A stretch of DNA of 28,565 nt, taken from Bacillota bacterium (GTDB lineage: Bacteria; Bacillota_E; Sulfobacillia; Sulfobacillales; JAIMBI01). The stretch's first letter is position 1; each line of letters opens with the position of its first letter. The notes under the pieces were generated by a model. It made no database searches and was not told where the DNA came from. It was given only the letters and a program-made list of their open reading frames with translations. The translations under genes were made by a program, and so were the position numbers. Shown here piece after piece: positions 8,300-15,917 of this stretch. The DNA lies in contig JAKARZ010000026.1 of assembly GCA_021828405.1 (NCBI GenBank), forward strand, positions 1-28,565, in the 5' to 3' direction.

Positions 8300-9210
8300 G
8301 GGAGCTTCCCCATGGTTTGGACGATGGCGGCCAGTCCGTCCGCCTGCGTTGGGTCCACAACCTCCGCCGACACGGCGGCTGGCACGGCCACACGTCCCAC
8401 CACCCGCACCACCACATTGTCACCGTCGGGGAACACCTCTGTCGCGGTGGCTCCTCGGCCACTGAGGCGGTTAAGCCACCGTGCGCCTTCGTCGACCCAA
8501 ACCTGAAGCGGCCACCGCGAAACGGTGACCAACCCCTCGGCGAAGCGGGACACGTCGCTGTGACGGAGATCGGCGGCCACCATGCGACCGTCCCGCATAA
8601 CCCAAACCCGATCGGCCAGCGGGGCCCACTCGCGGACCCGGTGGGTGGCGAGCACGATGGTCGTGTCGTGGCGGCGGTCCGCCATCAACTGGGGGAGGAG
8701 GAGCTTGCCGTGTGTCTCGGCCAACTCGGGCGGCTCGTCGAGAATCCAAAGCGACGGGTCACCGAGCACGCTCTGCGCCAGCAGGGCAGCCTGGGCCGCG
8801 GCCCGAGAAACTTTCCCGAGCGGGGCGGAAATGTCGTCGGACTGGTACAGGCCCCGCAGCAGGCCTTCCGCTATCGCACGGGATGTTACCGTCCCACCCA
8901 TTCCCCGGGCGACTGCGGCGTAAGAGACCCACTCCACGGCCGAAAGCTCGATGGGGACCGTGAAGCGCTGCGGGACGTAGCCAACCTGCCGCCTCACGGC
9001 GGCAAGCTCACGCCGCGTGGTGCGGCCGTCATAATACACCTCGCCGGTGGAGGATGGGAGGACGGTGGCAAGGATGCTCAGAAGAGTGCTTTTGCCGGCC
9101 CCATTTGGGCCCAGCACGAGGTTCAAGCCCGGAGAAAACTGACCGCTCACTTGAGATACCGCCCAGTGATGCCGGTATTGCCGCCCGAGCCCCTCCATCC
9201 GGACCTGCAC
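8296..9210 (-). CDS. ABC transporter ATP-binding protein with degenerate signature motif
   Basis: A 304-residue ABC ATPase. Walker A is canonical, GPNGAGKST; the Q-loop follows in VGYVPQRF; Walker B is LWILDEPPEL with the catalytic Glu; the switch His is in LATHRVREW. The LSGGQ signature, however, is replaced by VSRAAAQAALLAQSV. About 90 extra residues follow the ABC domain and may form a regulatory end. I chose GTG at 9210: GGAG at 9223-9220 lies 9 bases upstream and the protein then begins MQVRMEGLGRQYRHHW, the normal start of an ABC domain. The frame runs back to an ATG at 9249 without a ribosome site. It is translationally coupled to the large membrane protein behind it. Confidence 0.85.
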   Translation of the reverse strand: MQVRMEGLGRQYRHHWAVSQVSGQFSPGLNLVLGPNGAGKSTLLSILATVLPSSTGEVYYDGRTTRRELAAVRRQVGYVPQRFTVPIELSAVEWVSYAAVARGMGGTVTSRAIAEGLLRGLYQSDDISAPLGKVSRAAAQAALLAQSVLGDPSLWILDEPPELAETHGKLLLPQLMADRRHDTTIVLATHRVREWAPLADRVWVMRDGRMVAADLRHSDVSRFAEGLVTVSRWPLQVWVDEGARWLNRLSGRGATATEVFPDGDNVVVRVVGRVAVPAAVSAEVVDPTQADGLAAIVQTMGKLP

Positions 9211-9249
9211 CGCGTAATGCTCCTTTACAGGCGTCCTGTTCAGTGACAT

Positions 9250-9684
9250 GACGCAAACGGATGGTGGCCGGTTTCAGGAGTTCTGTCGGGATGGCCCCAC
9301 GCCCCCCGGCGCAACCCCGATGGGAGGTTGCCTGACGACCGTCAGGCGTGCGTGTGGAGAAACTCTGCCACTACCTGGGCCAGGTGGTCAGCAAAAGCCG
9401 TTGGGGGGTGGGCGCCACCAGGATTGGGGTGGCCAGGGACAGCCCGCAGAGGATACCGGCCAGTGCGACGATGCTCGGTTCAACCCGGGTGGATCGCTTC
9501 ATGAACCGATCAGCACGCCACCGCGTTGGCGGCCGGGATGACCGCGTCCGGCCTGCGGCCCGCCTTCTTGGTGGGCGCCCCGTTCCTGCGGCCGGCTTAC
9601 GTCTAGCGGTTCACGGTTTGTGTCTGTGCTCACGCCTCATCCATGGTCCGGGCGGATCCCGTGGGTGCACCGGGGGCTAAACGC
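9250..9684. other. Intergenic decayed region with one tiny hydrophobic frame
   Basis: About 435 bases with no recognised gene. On the minus strand a 43-codon frame (9502 down to 9371) starts MKRSTRVEPSIVALAGIL and contains one plausible membrane helix, but it has no ribosome site and no family match that I recognise. It may be a remnant of a longer membrane protein. Nothing else is supported here. Confidence 0.4.
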
Positions 9685-10770
9685 TGCCGCGCGCCGCGTC
9701 AGCACCTGGCCGTTCGGTGTCCGTGGGATCCAGCGCGTCATTCTCGCTGCCACCGCGAGGCTGGTCAGGGAGCCGAGCGCCCACGCCCATCAAAGCGGGA
9801 GGATCGGAAGACAGGCTCCGGCAGCCAGGGCGCCCAGCCCAGTCGCCACGCCACCCCCGGTCATGATGAGGCCCAACACGGGTCCGCTCACCGGTGCTGG
9901 GATTAGGGGTTGCGTCATGGCAAGCGTGAGGGCGTTGCCGGTGCCGTGGGCCACGCGACCCACTGATAGGGGGGCGGCCGCGCGCGTGGGCGACTGCAGC
10001 AGAGCGACCGCCTCGGCAAAGGTCCCCTGGGCTCCAAACAGATAAGTTGTCGACACCCGGATGGGCAAGCGCTGACACCGCCCGACGAAGACGGCCGGCG
10101 GCAAGCCCAACGGCCCAGCTGACACGGAAGAGCTCATAAGAGACAGCGCTGACATGAAGTAGGTGACTTGAGTTGGCGACGCCGACGAGCGGCGGCAATG
10201 GGACCAACCCGGGGATGACGCAGGCGCTGGCCCATCCGGTCGTCAGTTCGTGCCTTTGGCGGGCTGGAGGAGGCGTGTGGGCGCATGGCTGCAATTCGCC
10301 CCATGAGTCAGATGGCCAACGCTGAAAACCAGAACGAGACCGCATCGGCGCTAAACACCACCGCCACCCCGACGACCGGGGTGGCGGCGCCGCCGAGCGC
10401 CGACCCGATGGCGCCGGAGAGCTGGGTCGCGAGGGAATAGAGACCGTTCCCGCCGGCCAGGTCGTCTGAAGGCAGCACGTTTTCGGCCTGGCAACGAGGC
10501 CGTGACCCAGGTTGTTGATGCCCAGCAGCCCGATGCTGACCGCCACCAGGCTGCCTGGCACGGTTAGCGCCAAGAGCCGGTGCCGCGCGGCACGTCGGTC
10601 ATCAGCATGGGGCACCGCAGGCCCGATCGGTCGACCACGGCCCCGCCCATGGTCGCCGGCATGGACAACAACACCATCACCAGCCCGGCCACCGCTAAAA
10701 AAAAGGCACCCTAACTGAATGTTCCACAGCTCATGATGAGAAACACGGCGTTGCCGAACTGGGAAAGCAG
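9685..10770 (-). pseudogene. Frameshifted MFS efflux transporter
   Basis: On the minus strand, successive pieces in different frames give a major facilitator protein of the MFS_3 (macrolide-efflux-like) type. LAVAGLVMVLLSMPATMGG followed by VVDRSGLRCPMLMTDV lies near 10700-10610. LTVPGSLVAVSIGLLGINNL lies near 10560-10500. LATQLSGAIGSALGGAATPV and FSADAVSFWFSALAI lie at 10440-10315, the classic N-half end of this family. The C-terminal half continues near 10155-9800 (ALTLAMTQPLIPAPVSGPVL, GLIMTGGGVATGLGALAAG) and ends near 9690. In-frame stops and frame changes occur in at least three places. A 370-codon minus-strand frame spans the region, but most of its sequence is not the MFS one, so it is not a gene. 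Boundaries are approximate. Confidence 0.75.
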
Positions 10771-10954
10771 TTGACCGATCTACGGCCATTGGAACCTAGA
10801 CAGCGCAGGAGTGTGTTTCGCCCCGCCTCCCCCGTTAGCTATGGTGCCGATGGGGCGGGGGGCGGGCAGTGACCTCCAGACCAATCCGGGAGCGAACAGG
10901 TGGCTGTTGTCAAAAGGCCCAGAGTATGGCAGATGATGGAGAAGGAGGTGCGGG

Positions 10955-11323
10955 ATGGCGATATCATATCGAGTGGAACCCCATGTGCTGACGGTGGGCC
11001 TGGAACGCGACCTGGACTTGGCCAGCGCCGCCGATGTGCGGGCGGCGCTGGATACGCTGCTGGACCGGTACCCTGAGCGGGATGTGCGGCTCGACCTAGA
11101 CGCGGTGAGTTTTCTAGACAGCGCTGGGCTCGGAGTGGTGCTGGGGCGATATCGTCGGCTGGCCGCCTCAGGGCATGCCCTCTACCTGGTGGGTGTCAGG
11201 CCGCAAGTCGCGGCCGTATTGACCGTGGCCGGCGTCCGGCAAATCATGACGTGGGAGCCCGCAGTTGCGGACGAGGGCCGAGAGAGGGGAGTGGTCGCCG
11301 ATGACGGAGGCCAACGCGTTTAG
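10955..11323 (+). CDS. spoIIAA: Anti-sigma F factor antagonist SpoIIAA
   Basis: A 122-residue STAS-domain protein. Its unphosphorylated form binds SpoIIAB and frees SigF in the forespore; SpoIIE reactivates it by dephosphorylation. The phosphorylated serine is Ser56 in FLDSAGLGVVLGRYR, at nearly the same place as Ser58 of Bacillus subtilis. The frame starts at ATG 10955 after AAGGAGGTG, an excellent ribosome site. The last about 15 residues (after WEPAVADEG) extend past the usual end because the frame runs into spoIIAB, overlapping its start by 23 bases. It is the first gene of a spoIIAA-spoIIAB-sigF operon. I see no convincing SigH promoter in the 180 bases upstream. Confidence 0.95.
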   Translation: MAISYRVEPHVLTVGLERDLDLASAADVRAALDTLLDRYPERDVRLDLDAVSFLDSAGLGVVLGRYRRLAASGHALYLVGVRPQVAAVLTVAGVRQIMTWEPAVADEGRERGVVADDGGQRV

Positions 11324-11744
11324 TTTGGAAGTGGCGAGCCATCCGGACAACGTCGGGCTGGTGCGCCTGGCGGTGTCTGCCCTGGCGGCCGGGGCGCCGT
11401 TCGGCGTGCCGGACTTGGAGGAGATTCGCGTAGCCGTGTCCGAGGCGGTGACCAACGCGGTGCTGCACGGTTATGGTGGGCGCCGGGATGGGCGGGTGCG
11501 CATCGAGGCCACGCTCTCGCAGGACTGCCTGCGGGTGGTGGTGTCGGACAGCGGACGGGGTATCGAGGACGTCGCGCTGGCGCGGCAGGCGGCGGCGGGG
11601 GAGGGTGAGCGCCTGGGATTGGGGCTTCTGTTCATGGAAACCTTCATGGACCTGGTGGACATTGAGAGTCACCCGGGCCAGGGGACCCGGGTCGTTATGG
11701 AAAAGCGCGTGCCGGTGGCGGCGTTGGCGACGGATGGCGACTGA
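11301..11744 (+). CDS. spoIIAB: Anti-sigma F factor SpoIIAB (serine kinase)
   Basis: A 147-residue GHKL-type kinase that holds SigF inactive before septation and phosphorylates SpoIIAA. The N box is EAVTNAVLHGY with Asn52, the G1 box is DSGRGIED with Asp83, and a G2-like loop GERLGLGLLFMETFMD follows; all nucleotide-binding residues are kept. ATG 11301 is chosen because AGAGGGGAG lies 9 bases upstream; the frame extends to 11265 without such a site. It overlaps spoIIAA by 23 bases and sigF by 11, so the three proteins are tightly coupled in synthesis. Length is normal for the family. Confidence 0.95.
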   Translation: MTEANAFSLEVASHPDNVGLVRLAVSALAAGAPFGVPDLEEIRVAVSEAVTNAVLHGYGGRRDGRVRIEATLSQDCLRVVVSDSGRGIEDVALARQAAAGEGERLGLGLLFMETFMDLVDIESHPGQGTRVVMEKRVPVAALATDGD

Positions 11745-12438
11745 TCCTCCGACACCCCTGGCCGACCTGATTCGGCGGATTCGGACCGGCGACCCGGCGG
11801 CGATGGATGAGGCGTATGCGCGACATCGGGGGCTGGTGGGGCTTGTGGTGCACCGGTTCCGCGGACTCGATGAGGCCGACGACATGGAGCAGGTCGCGGC
11901 ATTGGGGCTGGTCAAAGCGTTGAAGCGCTATGACCCCGGCCGAGGGTTGGCCTTCTCGACGTATGCCGTTCCGCTGATGCTTGGCGAAGTGCGCCACTGG
12001 CTGCGCGACCACCCGGCCGATGGGTGGGGCCGGGGCGGCTCCGAGCGCCGTCGGCAGCTGCAGGCGTGTCTGGAGGCGCGCCGGGCGGCCGGGCAACCCG
12101 CGCCCACAGTGGCGGAGCTGGCCGCGGCGCTTTCATGGGACCGGGCCGCCGTGGTGGAGATCCTGGATCGGATGCATCCAGTCCAGTCGCTGGGCGTCCT
12201 GGCCGGGGGGCATGAGGCCCGCTCGCCCGGGGAGGAACCTGAGTGGGCGGCCCGTCTCGACCTTCAGGCGGCGCTGGCCCAATTGCCCATGGCCGACCGC
12301 GCGTTGCTGGAGGCCCGGTTTGGCCGGGGCGAAAGCCAAGCGGCCGTAGGTCGCCGCCTGGCGCTGTCCCAGGCGGAAATCTCGCGCCGCCAGGCCCGCG
12401 CCGTCCGTCAGTTGAAGCGGCTCCTGGGGCGCGTCTGA
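11734..12438 (+). CDS. sigF: Sporulation sigma factor SigF
   Basis: A 234-residue sigma-70 family factor that starts forespore-specific transcription. Region 2 shows EQVAALGLVKALKRYD followed by FSTYAVPLMLGEVRHWLRD, the family hallmark. Region 3 covers residues about 95-150. Region 4 runs from LPMADRALLEARFGRGESQ to the helix-turn-helix VGRRLALSQAEISRRQAR. ATG 11734 lies inside the end of spoIIAB (11-base overlap) with only a weak ribosome site, which implies coupling to spoIIAB. Its frame is open well upstream, but that part is spoIIAB read in another frame. A region-4 SigG reading is less likely because of the spoIIAA-spoIIAB context. Confidence 0.95.
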   Translation: MATDPPTPLADLIRRIRTGDPAAMDEAYARHRGLVGLVVHRFRGLDEADDMEQVAALGLVKALKRYDPGRGLAFSTYAVPLMLGEVRHWLRDHPADGWGRGGSERRRQLQACLEARRAAGQPAPTVAELAAALSWDRAAVVEILDRMHPVQSLGVLAGGHEARSPGEEPEWAARLDLQAALAQLPMADRALLEARFGRGESQAAVGRRLALSQAEISRRQARAVRQLKRLLGRV

Positions 12439-12624
12439 CCCAGGAAGCTCGGCGAGGGTGTCCGAGCCGAGACGGTTCCCCTTCACCTGAGTTGGTGTGA
12501 CCCCGTCGGTGGCGCGCAGCAAAACATGGCATGAAGCCCTGGGATCGCCACGTACGTCGAGCGAGACGGCGGGCAGACTAGTGCTGTCGGCCCGCATCGC
12601 GCGACCGGCGAAAGGGGGAGTCAC

Positions 12625-12846
12625 GTGGCGGCCAAGATTGCCAAGGTAATTGAGCTGGTGGGGGAATCATCCCAGGGATGGCAGGATGCACTGCAGTCCG
12701 CCGTCAGCGAAGCGGGAAAGACCGTGCGCGGCATCACGGGCGTCGAGGTGACCAATTGGACTGCTCAAGTGAAAAACGGAAAGATCGCCGAGTACAAGGT
12801 AGACATCAAACTGGCGTTTGGCGTGGACACCCCGGACCAGCGGTAG
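12625..12846 (+). CDS. Dodecin (flavin-binding storage protein)
   Basis: A 73-residue protein that matches dodecins over its full length: KVIELVGESSQGWQDALQSA at the start, a central EAGKTVRGITGVEV segment and the terminal strand KIAEYKVDIKLAFGVD. Dodecins form hollow twelve-subunit shells that bind FMN/riboflavin derivatives and protect them from light and from reacting. GTG 12625 follows AAAGGGGGAG by 4 bases. It sits alone between sigF (187 bases upstream) and spoVAC (43 bases downstream), so it is probably transcribed with the spoVA genes. A dodecin in this position is unusual. The segment between sigF and this gene (12439-12624) holds no other feature I can defend. Confidence 0.85.
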   Translation: MAAKIAKVIELVGESSQGWQDALQSAVSEAGKTVRGITGVEVTNWTAQVKNGKIAEYKVDIKLAFGVDTPDQR

Positions 12847-12889
12847 TAGTGCGCTGGCCGAGCAGACGCGCACGACACGCAGCGGAGTG

Positions 12890-13339
12890 ATGCAGGTGCC
12901 CCCAAAAAAAGATGAGGCCTATCTGGCGCTGGCGGCCAGACACCGTCCGCCCGCGCCGGTGTGGCCGAATGCCGTCCGTGCCTTCGTGGTGGGGGGCGCC
13001 GTGTGCGCGGTGGGTCAGCTGATCACCAACTTTTTCGTGGCCCATGGGCAGACGGCGGCCAAGGCCGCGTCACCAACCGCTGTGGTGATGGTGGGGCTCG
13101 GCGCCCTGTTTACGGGGCTTGGGCTGTACGACCGGCTCGTGAGATCTGGGGGCATGGGGGGGGCCCTGCCCATCAGCGGCTTCTCGAACGCGATGGTAGC
13201 GCCGGCCATGGAGTACCGGCGGGAAGGTCTGGTGCTGGGGGTGGGAGCCAAGCTGTTCACGGTGGCAGGTCCCGTCCTGGCCTATGGGCTCGGGTCCGCG
13301 TTCCTGGTGGGCGTGGTGCGGCTGCTGGTGGGGTCGTGA
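12890..13339 (+). CDS. spoVAC: Stage V sporulation protein AC
   Basis: A 149-residue membrane protein of the SpoVA channel, which carries Ca-dipicolinic acid into the forespore and out at germination; SpoVAC has been described as a mechanosensitive channel subunit. The N-terminus is hydrophilic (KKDEAYLALAARHRPPAPVW), then come helices beginning AVRAFVVGGAVCAVGQLITN, AVVMVGLGALFTGLGLYD and a C-terminal pair ending FLVGVVRLLVGS. The family segment GALPISGFSNAMVAPAMEYR is present. ATG 12890 has GGAG very close (2 bases); GTG 12896 has better spacing (8 bases) and may be the real start. Its stop overlaps the spoVAD start (GTGA). Confidence 0.93.
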   Translation: MQVPPKKDEAYLALAARHRPPAPVWPNAVRAFVVGGAVCAVGQLITNFFVAHGQTAAKAASPTAVVMVGLGALFTGLGLYDRLVRSGGMGGALPISGFSNAMVAPAMEYRREGLVLGVGAKLFTVAGPVLAYGLGSAFLVGVVRLLVGS

Positions 13340-14325
13340 GCGGAAGCACACGGCAATTTGAGCGGGTCGCCGTGGTCGGGCACTTCGCGGTCGGAGGCTC
13401 GCGTGAGGGCAAGGGGCCGCTGGCGGCTTCCTTCGATAAGGTGTGGAACGACGATCTGGCCAGCGAGAACACATGGGAAGCGGCGGAAGCCAGGATGGCC
13501 GTGCATGCGCTCGAGGGCGCTGCGCGGGACGGCGGCTGGCCGCTCGAAGAGGCGGACCTCGTGGTGGGCGGCGACTTGCTCAACCAGCTCGTGTCCACGA
13601 ATTTCGCGGCGCGCCAGCACCTTCAGCCGACGCTGGGAGTGTTTGCGGCCTGTGCCAGCTTTGCGGAGGCGGTCGGGCTGGCGGGTCTCTGGTGCGACGC
13701 GGGGTCCGCGCGCGTGGTGGCGGGAGCGTGGAGCCACCACCTGGCGGTGGAGCGGCAGTTCCGGTTCCCAATTGAGTTTGGCTATCAGCGGACGCCGACG
13801 GCGAGTTGGACGGCCACGGCCGCCGGGGCGCTCGCCCTCGCCTGCGGAACCGGGCCAGCCCGGCTGCGGGCGTTTACCGTCGGCCGAGTGGTGGACCCAG
13901 GCAGCACCGATCCCATGGACATGGGCACTGCGATGGCGCCAGCGGCCTGGGACTCACTGGAACGCCATCTGTCAGCGGTTGGAAGCCGCTGGCGTGACTA
14001 TGACCGGGTGTTCACGGGCGATTTGGGGGTGGTCGGCAGCGCGATTCTCTGTGAGTTGGCCAATGACCCGAGCTTCGACCGCGTTCATGACGATTGCGGG
14101 CGGGCGCTCTACCACCGCAACCAGGATGTCCACAACGGGGGATCGGGCACCGGGTGCGTCGCGGCGGTGGTGGCGGGACACATCGTGCCGCGTGTGCAGC
14201 GGGGCGAGTGGCACCGGGTCCTGGTGGCGGCCACCGGCGCGCTGTTTTCGCCTACCAGTTATCAGCAAGGGGAGTCCATTCCGGCCGTCGCGCATGTGAT
14301 TGAGTTGGAGGCGGACCGGCTATGA
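13336..14325 (+). CDS. spoVAD: Stage V sporulation protein AD
   Basis: A 329-residue soluble protein with a thiolase/ketoacyl-synthase-like fold; in Bacillus it binds dipicolinic acid directly and is essential for its uptake into the spore. Family segments seen are VFAACASFAEAVGLAG, with a Cys106 at the thiolase nucleophile position, AVERQFRFPIEFGYQRTP, and the late glycine-rich motif NGGSGTGCVAAVVAGH. GTG 13336 overlaps the spoVAC stop by 4 bases, and the end overlaps spoVAE (ATGA, 14322-14325). Length and order match spoVAD of other spore formers. Confidence 0.95.
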   Translation: MSGSTRQFERVAVVGHFAVGGSREGKGPLAASFDKVWNDDLASENTWEAAEARMAVHALEGAARDGGWPLEEADLVVGGDLLNQLVSTNFAARQHLQPTLGVFAACASFAEAVGLAGLWCDAGSARVVAGAWSHHLAVERQFRFPIEFGYQRTPTASWTATAAGALALACGTGPARLRAFTVGRVVDPGSTDPMDMGTAMAPAAWDSLERHLSAVGSRWRDYDRVFTGDLGVVGSAILCELANDPSFDRVHDDCGRALYHRNQDVHNGGSGTGCVAAVVAGHIVPRVQRGEWHRVLVAATGALFSPTSYQQGESIPAVAHVIELEADRL

Positions 14326-14678
14326 TCGCCGGCTTACTGATTGCGTTTGCCGTGGGCGGGGCCTTGTGCGTCCTCGCCCAGTTGGTAGTGGATGTGGGCC
14401 GCATTACAGCCGCCCACGTCATGGTGTTGTTTGTGGTGCTGGGGGCGGTCACAGGCGGGCTGGGGTGGTACGGTGCGCTGGTCAGATGGGCGGGCGCCGG
14501 CGCCACCGTACCGCTGCCGGGCTTTGGCTACACCATGGTGGAAGGGATTGACCACGCGACGCGCAACGAGGGGGTCTTGGGTCTGTTGACCGGGGGGCTC
14601 ACGGCGGCCGCCGGCGGCATCAAAGCGGCGGTGCTGTTTTCGCTCGCGGCGGCGCTGGTGTTCAAGCCGAGGGCCTAA
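14322..14678 (+). CDS. spoVAEb: Stage V sporulation protein AEb
   Basis: A 118-residue membrane protein of the SpoVA complex with about four helices: LLIAFAVGGALCVLAQLVVD, VMVLFVVLGAVTGGLGWYG, a middle GFGYTMVEGIDHATRNEGVL linking stretch, and a C-terminal helix ending LFSLAAALVFKPRA. It is related to SpoVAC in sequence (shared helix 1 and the PLPGFGYTM region). The ATG overlaps the spoVAD stop as ATGA, so it is translationally coupled. Length is normal. Confidence 0.93.
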   Translation: MIAGLLIAFAVGGALCVLAQLVVDVGRITAAHVMVLFVVLGAVTGGLGWYGALVRWAGAGATVPLPGFGYTMVEGIDHATRNEGVLGLLTGGLTAAAGGIKAAVLFSLAAALVFKPRA

Positions 14679-14765
14679 TCTGTGCATCTGATTACTCCGC
14701 AGGCCTGTGACGCGCCAAAGGGCAACAGAAAAACCAGAGCGAGATGCAAGGAGGAAATCGGCGAC

Positions 14766-15365
14766 ATGGCGGCTGACTCACACAGCGAGAGCGGGGAAGG
14801 TACGCCCGTCGAGATGATTGTCGTGACGGACGGGGATGCGACCGCGTGGCGGGCCGTCCAAGCGGCCAGTTCCTCGCTGGGTCTGGTGCCGGTGGCCGTT
14901 TCCCGCGGCAATCCCACCCGGGTGGATGCACGCCGCATCGTCGAGGTGGCGCGAGCACACTCGGGAAGCCCCGTGGTGGTGATGGTCGACGACCAGGGTG
15001 ACGCCGGTGCCGGGCCCGGCGAGAAGGTGCTGGCGGAACTGCTGCGCGATGAGCGGGTGCGCGTGCTGGGCGTGGTCGCGGTGGCCTCAAACACGCCGGA
15101 CGTCGCGGGCGTACTGCCGGAGGTTTCGGTGGATCAAACGGCGCGCGTGTCAGAAGGGTCTGTGGACAAGGAGGGCCAGCGGTCCGCCGGCCCCCTGTTG
15201 GGCGATACGGTGGATGTGTTGCGCAAGGCGGCACCGGGGGTGGTCATCGTCGGCCTGGGCGACCCGGGGAAGATGCAGGGCGGGGATGCGCTGGCAGATG
15301 GGGTGCCCGCCACCCGGGCTGCGCTGGCCGCCGTATTAGCGCGCGCGGGACGCAGGCGGGATTGA
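14766..15365 (+). CDS. spoVAEa: Stage V sporulation protein AEa (hydrophilic)
   Basis: A 199-residue soluble protein matching the hydrophilic SpoVAEa of Bacillus: MIVVTDGDATAWRAVQAAS near the start, a middle SPVVVMVDDQGDAGAGPGE, LGVVAVASNTPDVAGVLPEV, GDTVDVL and GVVIVGLGDPGKMQGGDAL. The role in the SpoVA complex is not well defined. ATG 14766 follows AAGGAGG (14748-14754) by 11 bases; the open frame extends back to 14682 without a site. It is last in the spoVA group and 87 bases from spoVAEb. No spoVAA, spoVAB or spoVAF follow or precede, so this is a reduced spoVA set. Confidence 0.88.
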   Translation: MAADSHSESGEGTPVEMIVVTDGDATAWRAVQAASSSLGLVPVAVSRGNPTRVDARRIVEVARAHSGSPVVVMVDDQGDAGAGPGEKVLAELLRDERVRVLGVVAVASNTPDVAGVLPEVSVDQTARVSEGSVDKEGQRSAGPLLGDTVDVLRKAAPGVVIVGLGDPGKMQGGDALADGVPATRAALAAVLARAGRRRD

Positions 15366-15617
15366 ACCTTTGACCGCGGGTGCGCCCGGCCGTGCATTCG
15401 TCGTGGACGGCGCCTCGGGGCGGCCGGGTGTGATGAACCGCCCGCAGCCGAGCCCCGTACGGCCTGATGCCCGCGGCGCCCCCAGCGGTTTGTGGCAACA
15501 CGGCGTCGGCCCCGACTGTGAGCGCGTCGTCCATACCCCCTCGGTATACGGCGCTTCCCGACGGGTTTGGCGCTCCCTCCCGGCCGCCTTCGGACCGGAG
15601 GTTCGGCAGGAGCCGCC
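15366..15617. other. Gene-free stretch after spoVAEa
   Basis: About 250 bases downstream of spoVAEa with no recognised coding region. Several overlapping frames are open on both strands because of the GC content, but none has a ribosome site with a recognisable domain. The stem-loop at 15618-15660 may mark the end of the spoVA transcript. Confidence 0.45.
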
Positions 15618-15681
15618 ACCGTGCTCGGCGAGCCGCACTTGGCTCGCTTCGGTGCTTTTTGCGGCCCGCGCTTAGCGGGCC
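15618..15681 (+). terminator. Terminator-like stem-loop plus adjacent hairpin
   Basis: An 8-bp stem (GGCGAGCC 15627-15634 with GGCTCGCT 15641-15648, one G-U pair) inside a 4-bp outer stem (15618-15621 with 15650-15653) is followed by TTTTT at 15656-15660. Directly after it lies a second perfect hairpin, GGCCCGC (15663-15669) with GCGGGCC (15675-15681). On the + strand the first fits an intrinsic terminator for the spoVA transcript, some 250 bases after spoVAEa. From 15682 to 15917 I see nothing else that can be defended. Confidence 0.5.
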
Positions 15682-15917
15682 GGCGTCTCTCACGGAGGCG
15701 CCGAGCAATCCAGCCCGCTCTTGGCGCGCATCGCCTTCAACAGGTTCGGTGGCATCCCCTCTCGCGCGCGGCTCGGCCGCTCGCCGGGGGACGGGGCTGC
15801 CCACGCTGCGCAACGGGTGTGGTACCGTAGCGCCGTGGGCCAAGAGTCACCGACGCCGGGCGGTTCGCAGCTGGGTGAAGGCGGAGAGAAATCGGAGGGA
15901 AGGCGGCGGACTGTAGG

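Noticed and set aside
9677..10789. A 370-codon minus-strand open frame as a real gene.
   Set aside because: The recognisable MFS sequence switches between frames across it; most of this frame translates to Arg/Pro-rich sequence without family character.
10896..10930. A SigH-type promoter (AGGTGG ... GAGTAT) upstream of spoIIAA.
   Set aside because: Neither box matches well and the spacing is too long; the operon must have a promoter, but this one is not convincing.
12529..12554. GCATGA and CACGTA with a 14-base spacer upstream of dodecin as a SigG/SigF promoter.
   Set aside because: Both boxes deviate from the consensus and the spacing is short; such matches occur often by chance.
15340..15372. 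GGATTGAACC just after spoVAEa, like the reverse complement of a tRNA T-loop (GGTTCAATCC).
   Set aside because: The flanking bases do not form a 5-bp T-stem and no acceptor, D or anticodon arm can be built around it.
15808..15845. A GGTGTGGTACCGTAGC string that resembles the T-box antiterminator core (GGGTGGTACCGCG).
   Set aside because: No matching downstream CCC half of an antiterminator, no stem I or specifier loop, no T-rich terminator after it, and the following gene (scpA) is not a tRNA-charging or amino-acid gene.
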